A stretch of 64,000 nucleotides of DNA from Sipunculus nudus (lineage: Eukaryota; Annelida; Sipuncula; Golfingiida; Sipunculidae). Positions 1-11,977 of this stretch are shown in pieces (the first letter of the stretch is position 1; every line of letters begins with the position of its first letter). Below the pieces are notes generated by a model. The model saw nothing but the letters and a program-made list of their open reading frames with translations. It searched no databases and was not told the DNA's origin. Made by a program: the position numbers and the translations under genes. Location: NCBI GenBank assembly GCA_026874595.1, contig CM049311.1, forward strand, positions 22,190,676 to 22,254,675, in the 5' to 3' direction.

Positions 1-2898
1 ATATCACAGTAAGCTGAAATTTAGAAATATCCTGCCGTTGATGAGATGAACGTTTGTGGAAATGTTAACTGGATCATTACCAGTTTAAGATTTACTTCTA
101 TACCTTTTCTGTCCCATTAATAAATAACTTTACAAAACCAAATTAAAACCTAACATAGCCAGAAAATATTTCTTATAATAGTTTCTCTTTTTTAAATAGG
201 GTTAATCTGTTCTTTAAGATTTCTACAGTGTACTGAAAAGCAGTTTTGGCTGAAATTTTTACAATACCTTGAAAGGTCTAAATAGCTGAGATATTAATCG
301 ATATGTAAATACAATGCTTAGAATAATTCTCAGGAGTTATATAACCTGCAGTTGTTGTCTACCGCTTGTTTAGTTGAAGAAGATTCGGATCTGCCATCGT
401 TTATGTGTATCTTGTGTTTGACGTTACTGACCCTATCCTATCTCTACTGTCGCCTGTACAACTGGATCATTTAATGTCTATGTTGTATTAATTTCTCGTT
501 TTTCTTCTGTTAGAATAACTGGATTTATAGCATCAGGAATCTGCTGTCAAGGTATAAAACATTAAATGACATTACTCTTAAGTAATCAACAATCTTGTTG
601 GGCATACAGATCAAATTTTAGCAGTGTACCTACATATTGGAAATATCCTTGTAGCAAATCAATAATTCTACTAACATCGGGTACATTTGTTTGTTGCTGG
701 GTTAATATTTTAACGAATTGTTATGTATCGAGTGTTTGGATTAATCAAAATGATTCCCACTAAAAGTTGCCAAGAAATTCAAATTCGGCTGTCCTATGTT
801 AACGCAGCAAGGAGAATTCGGCCAGGTATCTGTACACACCTTTGCCAATCGCACCATCTCTTTGTATTGTATAGGTCGTGATAAGGTCTGCCTAGACACA
901 CACATTGTGTTATTTGCAGTTCAACGATATGTTTTGCACTTAGCTCGGTCAACACAGATGCGACTGTCCTTGGGTAATGTTTTCGTGGATTTTCGTGGAT
1001 TTAGAACGTTGGTTTCTCCCGCTTCCTTTCTTTCAATAGCACGTAATTTTATTTTACTGTACTGGGCTGTCGTGGCAACAGTCTTTTGGTTAATTAATGG
1101 TGATTTTGGTTAGAGTTACTCGGAGCACTATATGTTTGTCTGTATACGCACCTTGACCAATACAGGAGATGCCACAGGTAGGAGGACCCGGCGGTAAAAC
1201 TTTCCTTATTGTAACTTTTTTGGAATGTATTTTATACCTGAGACCACATTTTGAATATTGGAATATGCACCAAATTTCTCCATTTTTCACCAAATTTATC
1301 CTCCTTTTGATCATGCTATGGAAAATATACCATGATTATGCATCATCCATGCGGAAATAAATGCTTATGAATATTCATGCTGTTATACCGATGATTGAAT
1401 ATTATGTTATGTTACTTTCTTGGCTGTAAATGCAAATGATGAAACATATACCATGAATGTGAAGGCGACTTTTTTGCAGTATATAAGTCTACCTGCCTCA
1501 ATTTCCGCTATGCATTATTTTGCATTAAATCATTTGCTTATCGATAATCGGGATGATACTGCTGGGTCAACTCGTTTTATAGACTTGACAAAATATTTAA
1601 AGTATATATCACGGTAAGCAACATGTTGAGGAAGATTTTGTTGCACAGAAATTCCATGGCGTGTTCCTGTCAGTGACGTTATTATTATAATTATACTTTA
1701 TCTATAATATTTTTAACTATTAAACGTCTGACAACACAGACAAAACAGATAGAAAAAAAATCCGTGAAGATATATTGATTACAGACTCGCTTAGTTGCTC
1801 CGACGTTTTGTATTATCAATAGTTACGCAATCAAGGACTATTTTAAGCTGCTTCTCGACTTGTAATGCATGCTGGTAAAATTAGCTGCTTTTAAAGTAAC
1901 TGCATGCTTAAATTTAATTTTTCATGTGAGATGCAATGACGCATTCAAATGAGCCATGACGGACCACGTGGTGACATTTGAAAATGTGTTAAATCATAAT
2001 TTATTTCTATAAAGACCCCGGTATTTTGTAGAGCATGGAATGATACCTGAATCCTTTAAAAACAACACAATATAGGTCCCAATTACTTATTCGATGAATG
2101 ACATTTTAAGCATGTCCTAATACCCTTAGTGAACCTAATTCTAAAACGTAGTCATCATTGCGGTGACGTGTGACTCTTTGGCTTTTAAATTAATCATTGG
2201 TTCCTGGGCACTAATGAGTAAAATTTGAGTTAATCAAACCAAGAGACGTAGTACCAATGCTTTATTAATAATGATTATAAAAATGTCTTAATTAAGAAAA
2301 ATCATTTTCGTCAATTTTGCCAAGCTCTTTTTGGCAATTAATTTGTAGACCTGAAATTAAAGAAAGTGATAGTATTTTTTACCCACACAATTGTAAATTT
2401 TGATTAAAATACATAAAGCCCAGGTCAGTAAATTATCCATTATAAATTTCATTTTCATTCAGAAGCATTTAAGTGCATGATTAAGTATAAATTATGAATT
2501 ACACTGGTACAGTATTTTAGCCATTTTATATAATATAAAGCATGAACCCTGTTAGAATTTGAACCCTGAGGCAGCCAGAGATTTGCCTGTTTACATTATA
2601 ATTATCGCTAGGTCTACATGAAACCGTAAGCACGATATATAAACACAGGATTTCTGATTCTTGATTTCTGTCTTGGTGTAGTAAGAAAAGTGGAATTTTT
2701 AATGCCTTGATCAGGTATATTTGTATAGCAAAGGACCACTTTAATATTCTTCCAAAATAAGCCTGTAAAATAGTGTGCGTCAAACCTTATATTACGCAAT
2801 TAAGTGAACTACAGTGAAATTACAATTGGTCGTTTAGATAAAGATCACACAATTGATTTCCTTATCTGTATAACACACATATATTATCTGGTTTTCAG
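1..2898. other. Upstream intron or intergenic sequence, no exon recognised
   Basis: The first confident exon begins at 2899 with an acceptor and is internal to the protein, so at least the end of this stretch is intron. I looked for MIR-type coding sequence that would precede that exon and found none that was convincing. The reading frame at 796-1113 shows no family resemblance. The rest is AT-rich with no clear repeat structure. Confidence 0.6.
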
Positions 2899-5181
2899 GA
2901 GGTTGATGAGATTCACTTTGACAGCTATGCACGCATTGAACACGTGATCACTGGGTTCTGGCTCCACGCACTCAGAGGTGAGTCTTGTAGACAGTATTCA
3001 AGAATTAATCTTGTGCCATTCAATTTCGTGAAGTTCCTGTAAGAAAGAAAACCCAGTTCACAAAATGAACTATGCAGAAAACGAACAGTTTGTACATTAC
3101 ACCCGAGGGAGATTGTTTTAATACATTCAAGGTCGAAACGACAAATTGTTTATGTCATAATGTAGGTGGTTGTACTGGTGATTAGTGTTTATAATTCAGG
3201 GGTGGGCCCGGAAATTTTGGAAAGGAAGTGTTTGTATTTAACTCCAAGGGACCAATCGTCCAAAAAGATCCATAAATGAATGAAGAGGGTTTACATTAAA
3301 AAAGTAAAAACGTTGGAGTTAGGAGCTTGCTTAACATTTGATGTAAAATATTTATATACCACATTTGTATGTATAACATTTATATATCACATTTGTATGT
3401 AAAAGATTCATATATTCCTCTTCACTAGTCTATCTTTGGAAGAAACCCTCTCTTTGCAGGGGGTTGTGAAAGGCTTACCTTGAGGGAAAGAGATTATTAT
3501 GTGCGCTTAATCACGGCTGGTACAAGCCCACTTTACAGTGTCACCTGTGTCACACAACGTGTGGGTACTGGTCAAAAGTGGTCTTATTAGACAGGTCAGT
3601 TTTAACCAATGTGATTGCAGTCGGTTTAGTCAAGGGTGGTGTTAATAGACAGGTGGTTTTATTAGATAAGTGATATTTCAGACAGGTTCCACTGTATATT
3701 AAAGAACTTTCTTCTGCCTCCTTTAAGGATACGCAGATTATTACAATATATTTTATTTTTTTCGTGACAGATGAGGAGTACGTCAGGAGGCAGTTAAAAG
3801 AAGCGCAAGCGGAGAGTGGGGACTCCATGAAGAGCCTGAGGTGGGATGGTGCAATGCTGAGGAAGGTACGTCCAGTATACCGAGAATTTACGGTATTTAG
3901 TGTTTCACGTAATATGTACGGTAATCGTGAAGGTCAAGGTTATAACATTTGAGCCAGCAATTAGACTGGTACCCTGCTCTATTATGGCCCTCAGCCAAGC
4001 ATAGAGACAGGCGTACAACGCCATCTTAAGTACTCCCAGTTGCACCTCCTGACTTACCTGTAGACTGGTTCCAACTACAGAATGCGCGCTCATACCGTTG
4101 TCATAGACGTTCACGCGATCCTGGTTGATTATCCGTGAAGATGTCTTATAAAATAACTTCAGTTATTTCTAGTATTCAAATATTGAAGAATAAGTTGTTG
4201 CACAAACATTGAATGATGGATGTATAAATAATACGAGATACTGAATCTTAGATGTTTCCCTGTACGTAGCAGTGATTTATCATTAATATCTATTGATATA
4301 ATCATTAATGTCACACTTAATGTACAGCAAACTTTTGGTATCTTCTCTGAAGAAACGAAATGCTTATTTTTATCATATATAATACATACTGGAGTTGGAA
4401 CCAGTCTGCCGGGAGTACAGAAAATGGCGTTGTACGCCCGTCTCTATGATTGGCCTAGAGCAGCGGTGCCATAATAGAGCGGGGTACCAGTCTAGCCAGC
4501 ACTTTATGCCAAGTTCCGTCAACCAGCGTTGTATATTCATGGAATAGTATACACACGTTCTAGCGTTATCACATTGGCGATGAGGATGGGATTCGAACCC
4601 GCGGCCAAATGTAGTATGCCATGTTTCCACAGTAACCCAATATGATATGACTTGGCAATGTCTCCCACTTAATAGGTCACTTGGGATTAACTTATCATAT
4701 GCTGCGACAGTTGATCATTCGCATAAATGAAAACAAGCAGGGCTTGCTTGTTAATAATCATAAATCAAAGAATATGTAACAAGTATTAGTATGTTAGGGC
4801 CAGTGACGTGTATGTCCTTTGAAGCTTCAAAAACACAAAAGATTATTTGTAGTAAAATTCTATTACTTGTTCACACTCATGGCAATCATTTTCAATCACC
4901 ATGGATATAATATGTTTTTCATGCTCAAGTCAACATCGAAATCACACATATCTTAATAAATTACCCTCTTTGGCCAAAAATATAATTTCTATTTCACTAT
5001 GTTTCTTTTTTCTCAAGAACTGTATAACCGGAGGAAATCTATTTTTGAATTGCAGGTGTCCGCGAGTGGGGAGAAGATATACCATGATGCTTATACCATG
5101 CAGGTAGTGGAGCCTCATCATCTACAGATGTTCAACTACGTGGCTGGGATGGTACCATTCTTACTTAACCTCGTCATGGAC
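2899..5181 (+). CDS. Exons 1-3 in window: end of MIR (beta-trefoil) domain
   Basis: Exons are 2899-2977, 3771-3865 and 5056-5181 (junction phases 1, 0, 0; 100 residues). The peptide runs from YARIEHVITGFWLHAL through WDGAMLRKV to HDAYTMQVVEPHHLQMFNYV. In IP3Rs the last MIR segment has the same pattern: a YxRLxHxxTxxWLH stretch, a variable charged loop, then an AFxIVPVSPxEVRDL-type strand leading into the first helices. The conserved W-L-H and the VVEP strand are visible. The first exon starts in mid-domain, so the MIR start and the N-terminal suppressor domain must lie upstream of the window. Confidence 0.88.
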
Positions 5182-8100
5182 GTGAGTAACTCTGTCACTT
5201 GTAATACTTTATAACTAAGTAATTCTGTCGCTTTTAAAACCTTATAACTAAGTTACTCTCTCACTTTTTAAACCTTATAACTGAGTAATTATGTCACTTG
5301 TAATACTTTTTTCACTAAGAAACCCTGTCACTTGTAATACTTTATAACTAAGTAACTCTGTCACTTGTTTTACTTTATAACTTAGTAACTCTGTCACTTG
5401 TAATACCTTACAACTAAGTAACTCTGTCACTTGTATTACTTTATAACTTAGTAGCTCTGTCACTTGTAAAACACTATAACTAAGTAACTCTGTCACTTGT
5501 AATACTTTTTTCACTAAGAAACCCTGTCACTTGTAATACTTTATAACTAAGTAACTCTGTCACTTGTTATACTTTATAACTTAGTAACTCTGGCACTTGT
5601 TATACTTTATAACTTAGTAACTCTGTCATTAGTAAAAACTAATAACTAGGTAACTTTGTCACTTGTAATACTCTATAACTAAGTAACTCTGTCACTTGTA
5701 ATAGTTTATGTCTTATAATAGATTTTCTAGTACATAGGATGCGGATTATCTGCCCTTTACCCCGTGGGCACAGGGAGGCGCAAAAAACTCAGCAGTTCTC
5801 ATGTCAAGCGTCGATATAATTAATATCAGCTTTAATTACAATTTTCACTTACTCCATTTACAAGGTAATGTATTCGAACATAATAGTCTCAAGTTTACTG
5901 TTTGCGTTATTTGCCAGGGGGCCTGGCTCCAGCTATTTCAATAGCCGCAACTTTCTCTTTTTTAATGGCTTTAAGTCATTTTTGCGGCCTAGACTCCCCT
6001 TTTCAGGATCTGAGGACCTTTCTTAAGGTGTTATCATTAGTCCTCATAGATTTTTCTTCCTTTATTTAATTCCTCGTCCAACCCTGTATTTAACTAAAAT
6101 ACAAAATAAAACAGGCTTCATTTTCACTTAGGCCTATAAAATAATCTCATAGGTAGAAGTGTGAACATTATAAAAGCGAGACGTCAACTTCGACAGCTAC
6201 CACATTATGCGCTCCTATCTTTAGACATTATTCTTCAGTCTTTGCACTAAAATCTTAAATGTTGATTCACATGACTATATGTGTCTCTTTGAAACATTAT
6301 ACCTAATATTCGCTAAGATATTACTTTAATATGACAGGCATTGTGTTTCCTTACATTGTAGCTCCTGTCTTTAAACGAATAAATCATCGTCCTTGTTAAC
6401 CTTACAAGCGAGCATTTGTGTCACGTGATATTGACTCTCTATAATTTAACCCTACTCTGTTGACTATACCCTATCGTTGCACTTAGTAAGATATTTTCAA
6501 AATACTCTGGGTAATTTATTTAAACCATGGAAAACACTTGATCATTATTTGTGTTTAGCAATAACCATAAACTTACTATTATATCTGAAAAACTGATATC
6601 TAGTATCGGACATCTATTTATCTCATAGCACGTTTCCATATAGTTAAGAATTCCTTGTAATCCTTTCTTGTACATTTGTGTTTTACTAGTCAACCTCTTT
6701 TTATTAATATACGTGTTTATCTTTATCCCAACATCTCAGAACAGGTATAAATATTACGTTTATCTGTGTTTTTTTCATACTTACAGAGAAAAGAAGGGAA
6801 AATCCTGAACGCAAAGAAGGCCCACAAAATCGTCGTGGTACGTGTGTATTTCCGCAGTATACTGAGTTAGCTAACAAGCAGGTACACGATTCCTGGAGTA
6901 AATTTACGTGCAAGAACCTCATATAGGAAAACATTCACAGAAAGTGGTAGTGTGGTTATCATTGACATAAGGTTCATCCTTTTTGTTTGTGTATACAGTT
7001 GGTAATGTTTTATAACAGATGGGTTAAAAGAGAACCTAACGTGAACAGCATGCCGAACACACGCACGTGGGCTGCAGATCCGTAGTATGTTGTTGAAGTT
7101 TTTAGGGACAAATATTTACTCACTTAATTACCTCCTCCTTTCGTTTGCTGTGTTTCATTCCTTCGTTTGTTGGAGCACCCTACAGAGGATTATATGATGA
7201 TGTCACGATCAAACGAGATCAATCAGATAGGAGTACCATTTAAATATGGGTATTATCTATAAAAAAATATGTGAATGACGCCTTTTGTATAAATTCCTGT
7301 CATAGGAGGTATCCCTGCCGTCTGTTTCAATAACCAGAGCTAACTAAGCTTGAATGATATGTAAAGGGTTTTCAAATGTAACACCCATACTGTATGAGTG
7401 TGCATCTGGTACCTTCCCGCTTGCCTATGGGTAGCTCTGGACGAAAGTTAGGTCCGCCAGGGGTCAGCACGTGCACTCCGGCTCCATAGTGGCTGTCATG
7501 GGGGTTCGGTTTAAAGACTGTGAATACTCAGTTATTAAATAAATTATTAATTCATTATTTCAATTTAGGATTAATGATATGTGCAAGGATTAAACAAATC
7601 CTTCTCCTATATATAATGAATCGACCACTACACTAGTGAAGCCGACTTTGATGCTGAACACTGGGCGTATTGCCGACATTCAGTCCGTTTCCCAGCGGGT
7701 CAGGTAGTAATTTCTGGGTGTAGCTCTTTAACAATTATGATTAAAAAGTAACAAACCTTACTGTGGGACAAGCAAGAGCTCCGAACTCCTGAATTCTGCG
7801 GACCGGAGAGAAAACATGGAGTCAGATGAACAAACAGAGCTGATGTTGATTAGGAGATGATGGATCCCGCTTGTCGAGGAAATTAGCCTCATTTTTCGTT
7901 TGATGAATGCAAACACAACATGAATACTGTTGGCTCATCTTTTTGTACTTATGCTGAATGGACAAACAGACGGTTCTCACTACAAACAATCCAGGACAAT
8001 CCATTTTCTTCCCTAGACGTGTCACCGAGGACAAGTTAATATATTGTCGGACAAGCAATTATAATCTGTACGTATGCCGACCTACCCACGCAGACCTGGT

Positions 8101-9872
8101 GTATGTAGTACAAGAATTAGACAAGCACCGGTGTATGCATATCAGATCAATAACTGTAGTTAACCTGTTGAGATTTGTATTTGCTATGTCTGCTTTTCGG
8201 TTTGGTCGTTATATATGTCTAAAACGTATTTTTCAACCATATCTCAATGTGTTTAATTCTATAATTCTCAGTAATCATTTTTTTCGTGTTTTGGCATATT
8301 TGCCAATATGAGTTTCAAGGCAGTATCCCTTATCTGGTCCGTTATTCTTAGTTACAATTTTAACCCTCTTAAAATATTCCAAACATTAATGGGGCGACTT
8401 GTTTTCGTAGTTTGCATTATCCACATATCTGCCTGAGATATCACTCATGCGAGTTAACCTCTGTCGTATGCCATATATAATATTTTCTGTTGTGAATGTA
8501 CTATACCTTTATTATAATCTTGTTTTCGTGAAAGTTCAAGATATCACTGATTAGTTACTGGTCTATAACCTTGTCGAAATATACTATTCTGGGGAGATTA
8601 TTTTTTCCTCTTTTAGGAAATGTTTATACCTTGTCTATTTCTTTTTATTAGATAAAAAGAAGCAAGGTAGAGGAAGAAAAAGTTTGGTATTCCAGTATAA
8701 TGTTTAATAATATAAAATATGTTTACTCTGACTGGAAGCTTAAGAGAAAGTCCGTTTTAGGAATTAAGAATTTTCAAATATATGAAACAAAGGAAATGAA
8801 TGAAAATTGTAGCAAAACATGTTCACTTAGAAACAGCACTACTCTGGGTTTAAATATATATATATGTATATATATATATATTTAAATATATATATATATA
8901 TGTATATACACTTCATGGGGTTAAATGTATTCTTTCTTGGTGTTCTTCAGGCTCTGCAGGAACTGAAGGACTTTATGATCGTCAAAGGGGTCGCGACCAA
9001 AGAGAGACAAAAACTCATGCGGAACCTGCGGGTGAGTAGAAAAAAATAAACCATGGTAATGTTGACGTCTTTACAAGTATATTCATCATGCATTTGTACC
9101 GAGAACAAACAACACTTGGAAGGGATTGTACTCGTAAATCAATAGCTTAGAGTGAAATATATCAAGACCTAACAGGTGTCCGAGATTTTTAATGTTGGTC
9201 ACACAGAGTTTTTACTCTCCGTTTTCAAGTCTGTGGCCGAAATGTTTGTTTTGCAAACAGCGAAACAGCTGCGAACGAGGAAATTTTTCTTCAGTATTCT
9301 AAACGTTGGTGTGTTGTTCCAGTCAGTTTGAAAATAAATACTGCGGGATTTATAAAGAACTGCTTCAAATAACGCATTATATGATTGTACCTGGTGATCT
9401 CACGACCAGACATTGTTTTTATTTTATGTTGTGAATGCCTTGTTTCTGTAGTCATGATGATGATGACGATAATATTTATAGTTAATATATTTCTTTAACT
9501 TGTGTTTAACCAGTTAAAGGGTCATTCTGGAATATGCGTTTTCCTGATTTTTTTTCACAATAGACAAATCCTTTTGAACTGTACGATCATCCTTTGTTTC
9601 CATGCATCATATCCGTTCTCTTTATGGCACTGCGAAGATAATTTTTAATTAAGGTGTATCGAAACGGGAGTAAAAGATAATATGTGATTCCAAACGTTAT
9701 CCATATCCGTGTGTTCCTCGGGTTAACCGACTCTTGCACTCTGGCATTTTATTTAAGACGTAGGTAATTAATAGTTATTTCAGGGCATCATCATTTTTCT
9801 ATAACTCGGAGCAAACGCTGACATCCTGCACTTTACGATGGGGATATCAATGATTTCAAAATACTGAAGGAT

Positions 9873-9941
<69 letters not shown>

Positions 9942-11940
9942 ATATATAACACGACTATATCAGGTGGTGTTTCAATAGATGTCATACTAACGTAAGCTCA
10001 ATCAAATAATTTGGCACAAGAAGAGAGAGTCCAGTGTACTAGTCCAATGTTTGAAAGCTATATTCCACGTCGAATCCACTCGCTACGAGATTATACATGC
10101 ACTATAAATATAATGACTTTGCCTCCGCCAGGGCGGAGTATTATGTCTTCATCCTTGTTTATTAGTTATGAGGTTAGTGTGTCTGTTAGCATATTTACTC
10201 TAAATGTATTGAATATACCATTCTACATTTTCTTTTAATTTAGAGTTATTGACTGGTATTAGGGTCGCCTCTGTTCAAGGCAGCAGAGCTCACCAGTGAT
10301 TTAACCATGGAATTATTAAAGCGTGACATATTTTTAGTGGTAGCTCTTACAGACCATTTCATGTCTTTTAGGTCATCGCCTTACAAGTTCAGTTCTTACA
10401 GAATATTTCTTATCTTTCAGATCTTCGACTAATTAGGAAAGCTCTAACAGATCACTTCTCATATTTTTGCAGGTCATCGACCTACTAGTGCGGCTCTTAC
10501 AGACCAACCTACACGGAGCTACGGACCAATCCCACCTGACGCGGGTGTTCAAGGCCGCCTACGACGTCCTGTACACGTACATGTGCGGAAACAGCCGAAA
10601 GAATGCCTTGTACTTTGCAAAATACATCGATTTCTTCCAGACCCAGATCAGTGTCAAGGTAATCCAAATGATGAAGTTTAAGTCTTATCTGTTATATGTC
10701 CATTCATTAGTTTAAACATAATTATTAAACTGGATTACAAAACAGACTGGTGGCTAATATGAAGTTCTCCTGCCCATACAACAACGTATGAATATTATAA
10801 AATTATCATAACAGAACGTGCAATAAACACAACATGTTATATGATATGTTTTATGATACAAACATTCTAAATTCAAAAATTAAAGAGCAATCAAGAAAAT
10901 GTAAATGTGACATAATTTCATACTTATACCTTCACTTATGAAGCATGCACATACACACTATCTGTAAATGCTTACATATACAACACGATTATATAAATAC
11001 ACAGACATGCACTTGAACGATACAAACATAGATATAAAACCTGCAAACAATATTTCATTTATCATGATAGCAAAATACAAGTAAATATATAGCAAAGTGG
11101 AAATGTCCTTGCAAATTGGGCATTTCAATGAAATGTTGCAGTACTTCGTTTCCGAGTATAATAACAATAGAAGATGTTAACATATTTTGTGTGTTTTAAA
11201 TGAAAAAAGCGATAGATTAAGCTTAAATTGAGTTTTTGTGTGCAAATATAATGATATTTGATTTGAATTCTGAGTACTTTGTTAATAATACGTTGTATTG
11301 ACTAAATAGTGGAATAAGAACAGTTTCTTTGATTGGCCTTATAAATGTTATGCTATTCTAGGACATATATTTGCACAGTAAAACACGATTTTGTACTCTA
11401 TTGGCATTGCTTTCGAACATTTTAAGGGGGAGGCAGGGTGTCTATAAAACTAATGAAAACATAAACAACCATATGACAAACTATTAGTAATGGCGAAACA
11501 GCTGTCAATTTCAACAGCATCGCAAAAACAGCAAATGTGCAGCAACGACACAGGAAGGTTTATTGAAACAGAACCGAACTTAACTGTAGTAGGTCTTAAC
11601 TAGCCATCTAACACCGGAGGGTTCGCCGTATTTAAGTACCTTACCTAAAAACGATGATATTGGGTAACAAAAACATACATTTCTCACCTGCCTGTGTGTA
11701 TATATAGCCTGCAAGCCTCGCACGGCTGAAACTGTTCTCTCACGAAAAGCCGAGCTTTTTATACTATCAAAATGCCAGGGCAATTATCAAACAGCAGAGA
11801 CCGCAAGCTTATACATGTTTTATATATCATAACAATATGACTGTGCGATGGTTGTTTATGCTAACTCGACGCGTGGGTGTTATAGGTTATTGAAGCACCA
11901 ACTCTGGGTATTCCCTCACTCCTTGTCTTAACCGATCGCT

Positions 11941-11977
<37 letters not shown>

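Noticed and set aside
796-1113. 105-residue frame upstream of the first exon
   Set aside because: No MIR or other family resemblance, no clear splice sites in frame.
5275-5514. Minus-strand reading frame with an 11-residue repeat (QVTELLSYKVL type)
   Set aside because: It is a direct result of the 33-bp intronic minisatellite being a multiple of three; no start context, no neighbour exon, inside a sense intron.
5182-5709. CRISPR-like array
   Set aside because: Direct head-to-tail units with no unique spacers, in a eukaryotic intron.
7958-8311. 117-residue frame in the intron between exons 4 and 5
   Set aside because: No similarity that I recognise, low-complexity C-terminus, and the flanking exons join in phase without it.
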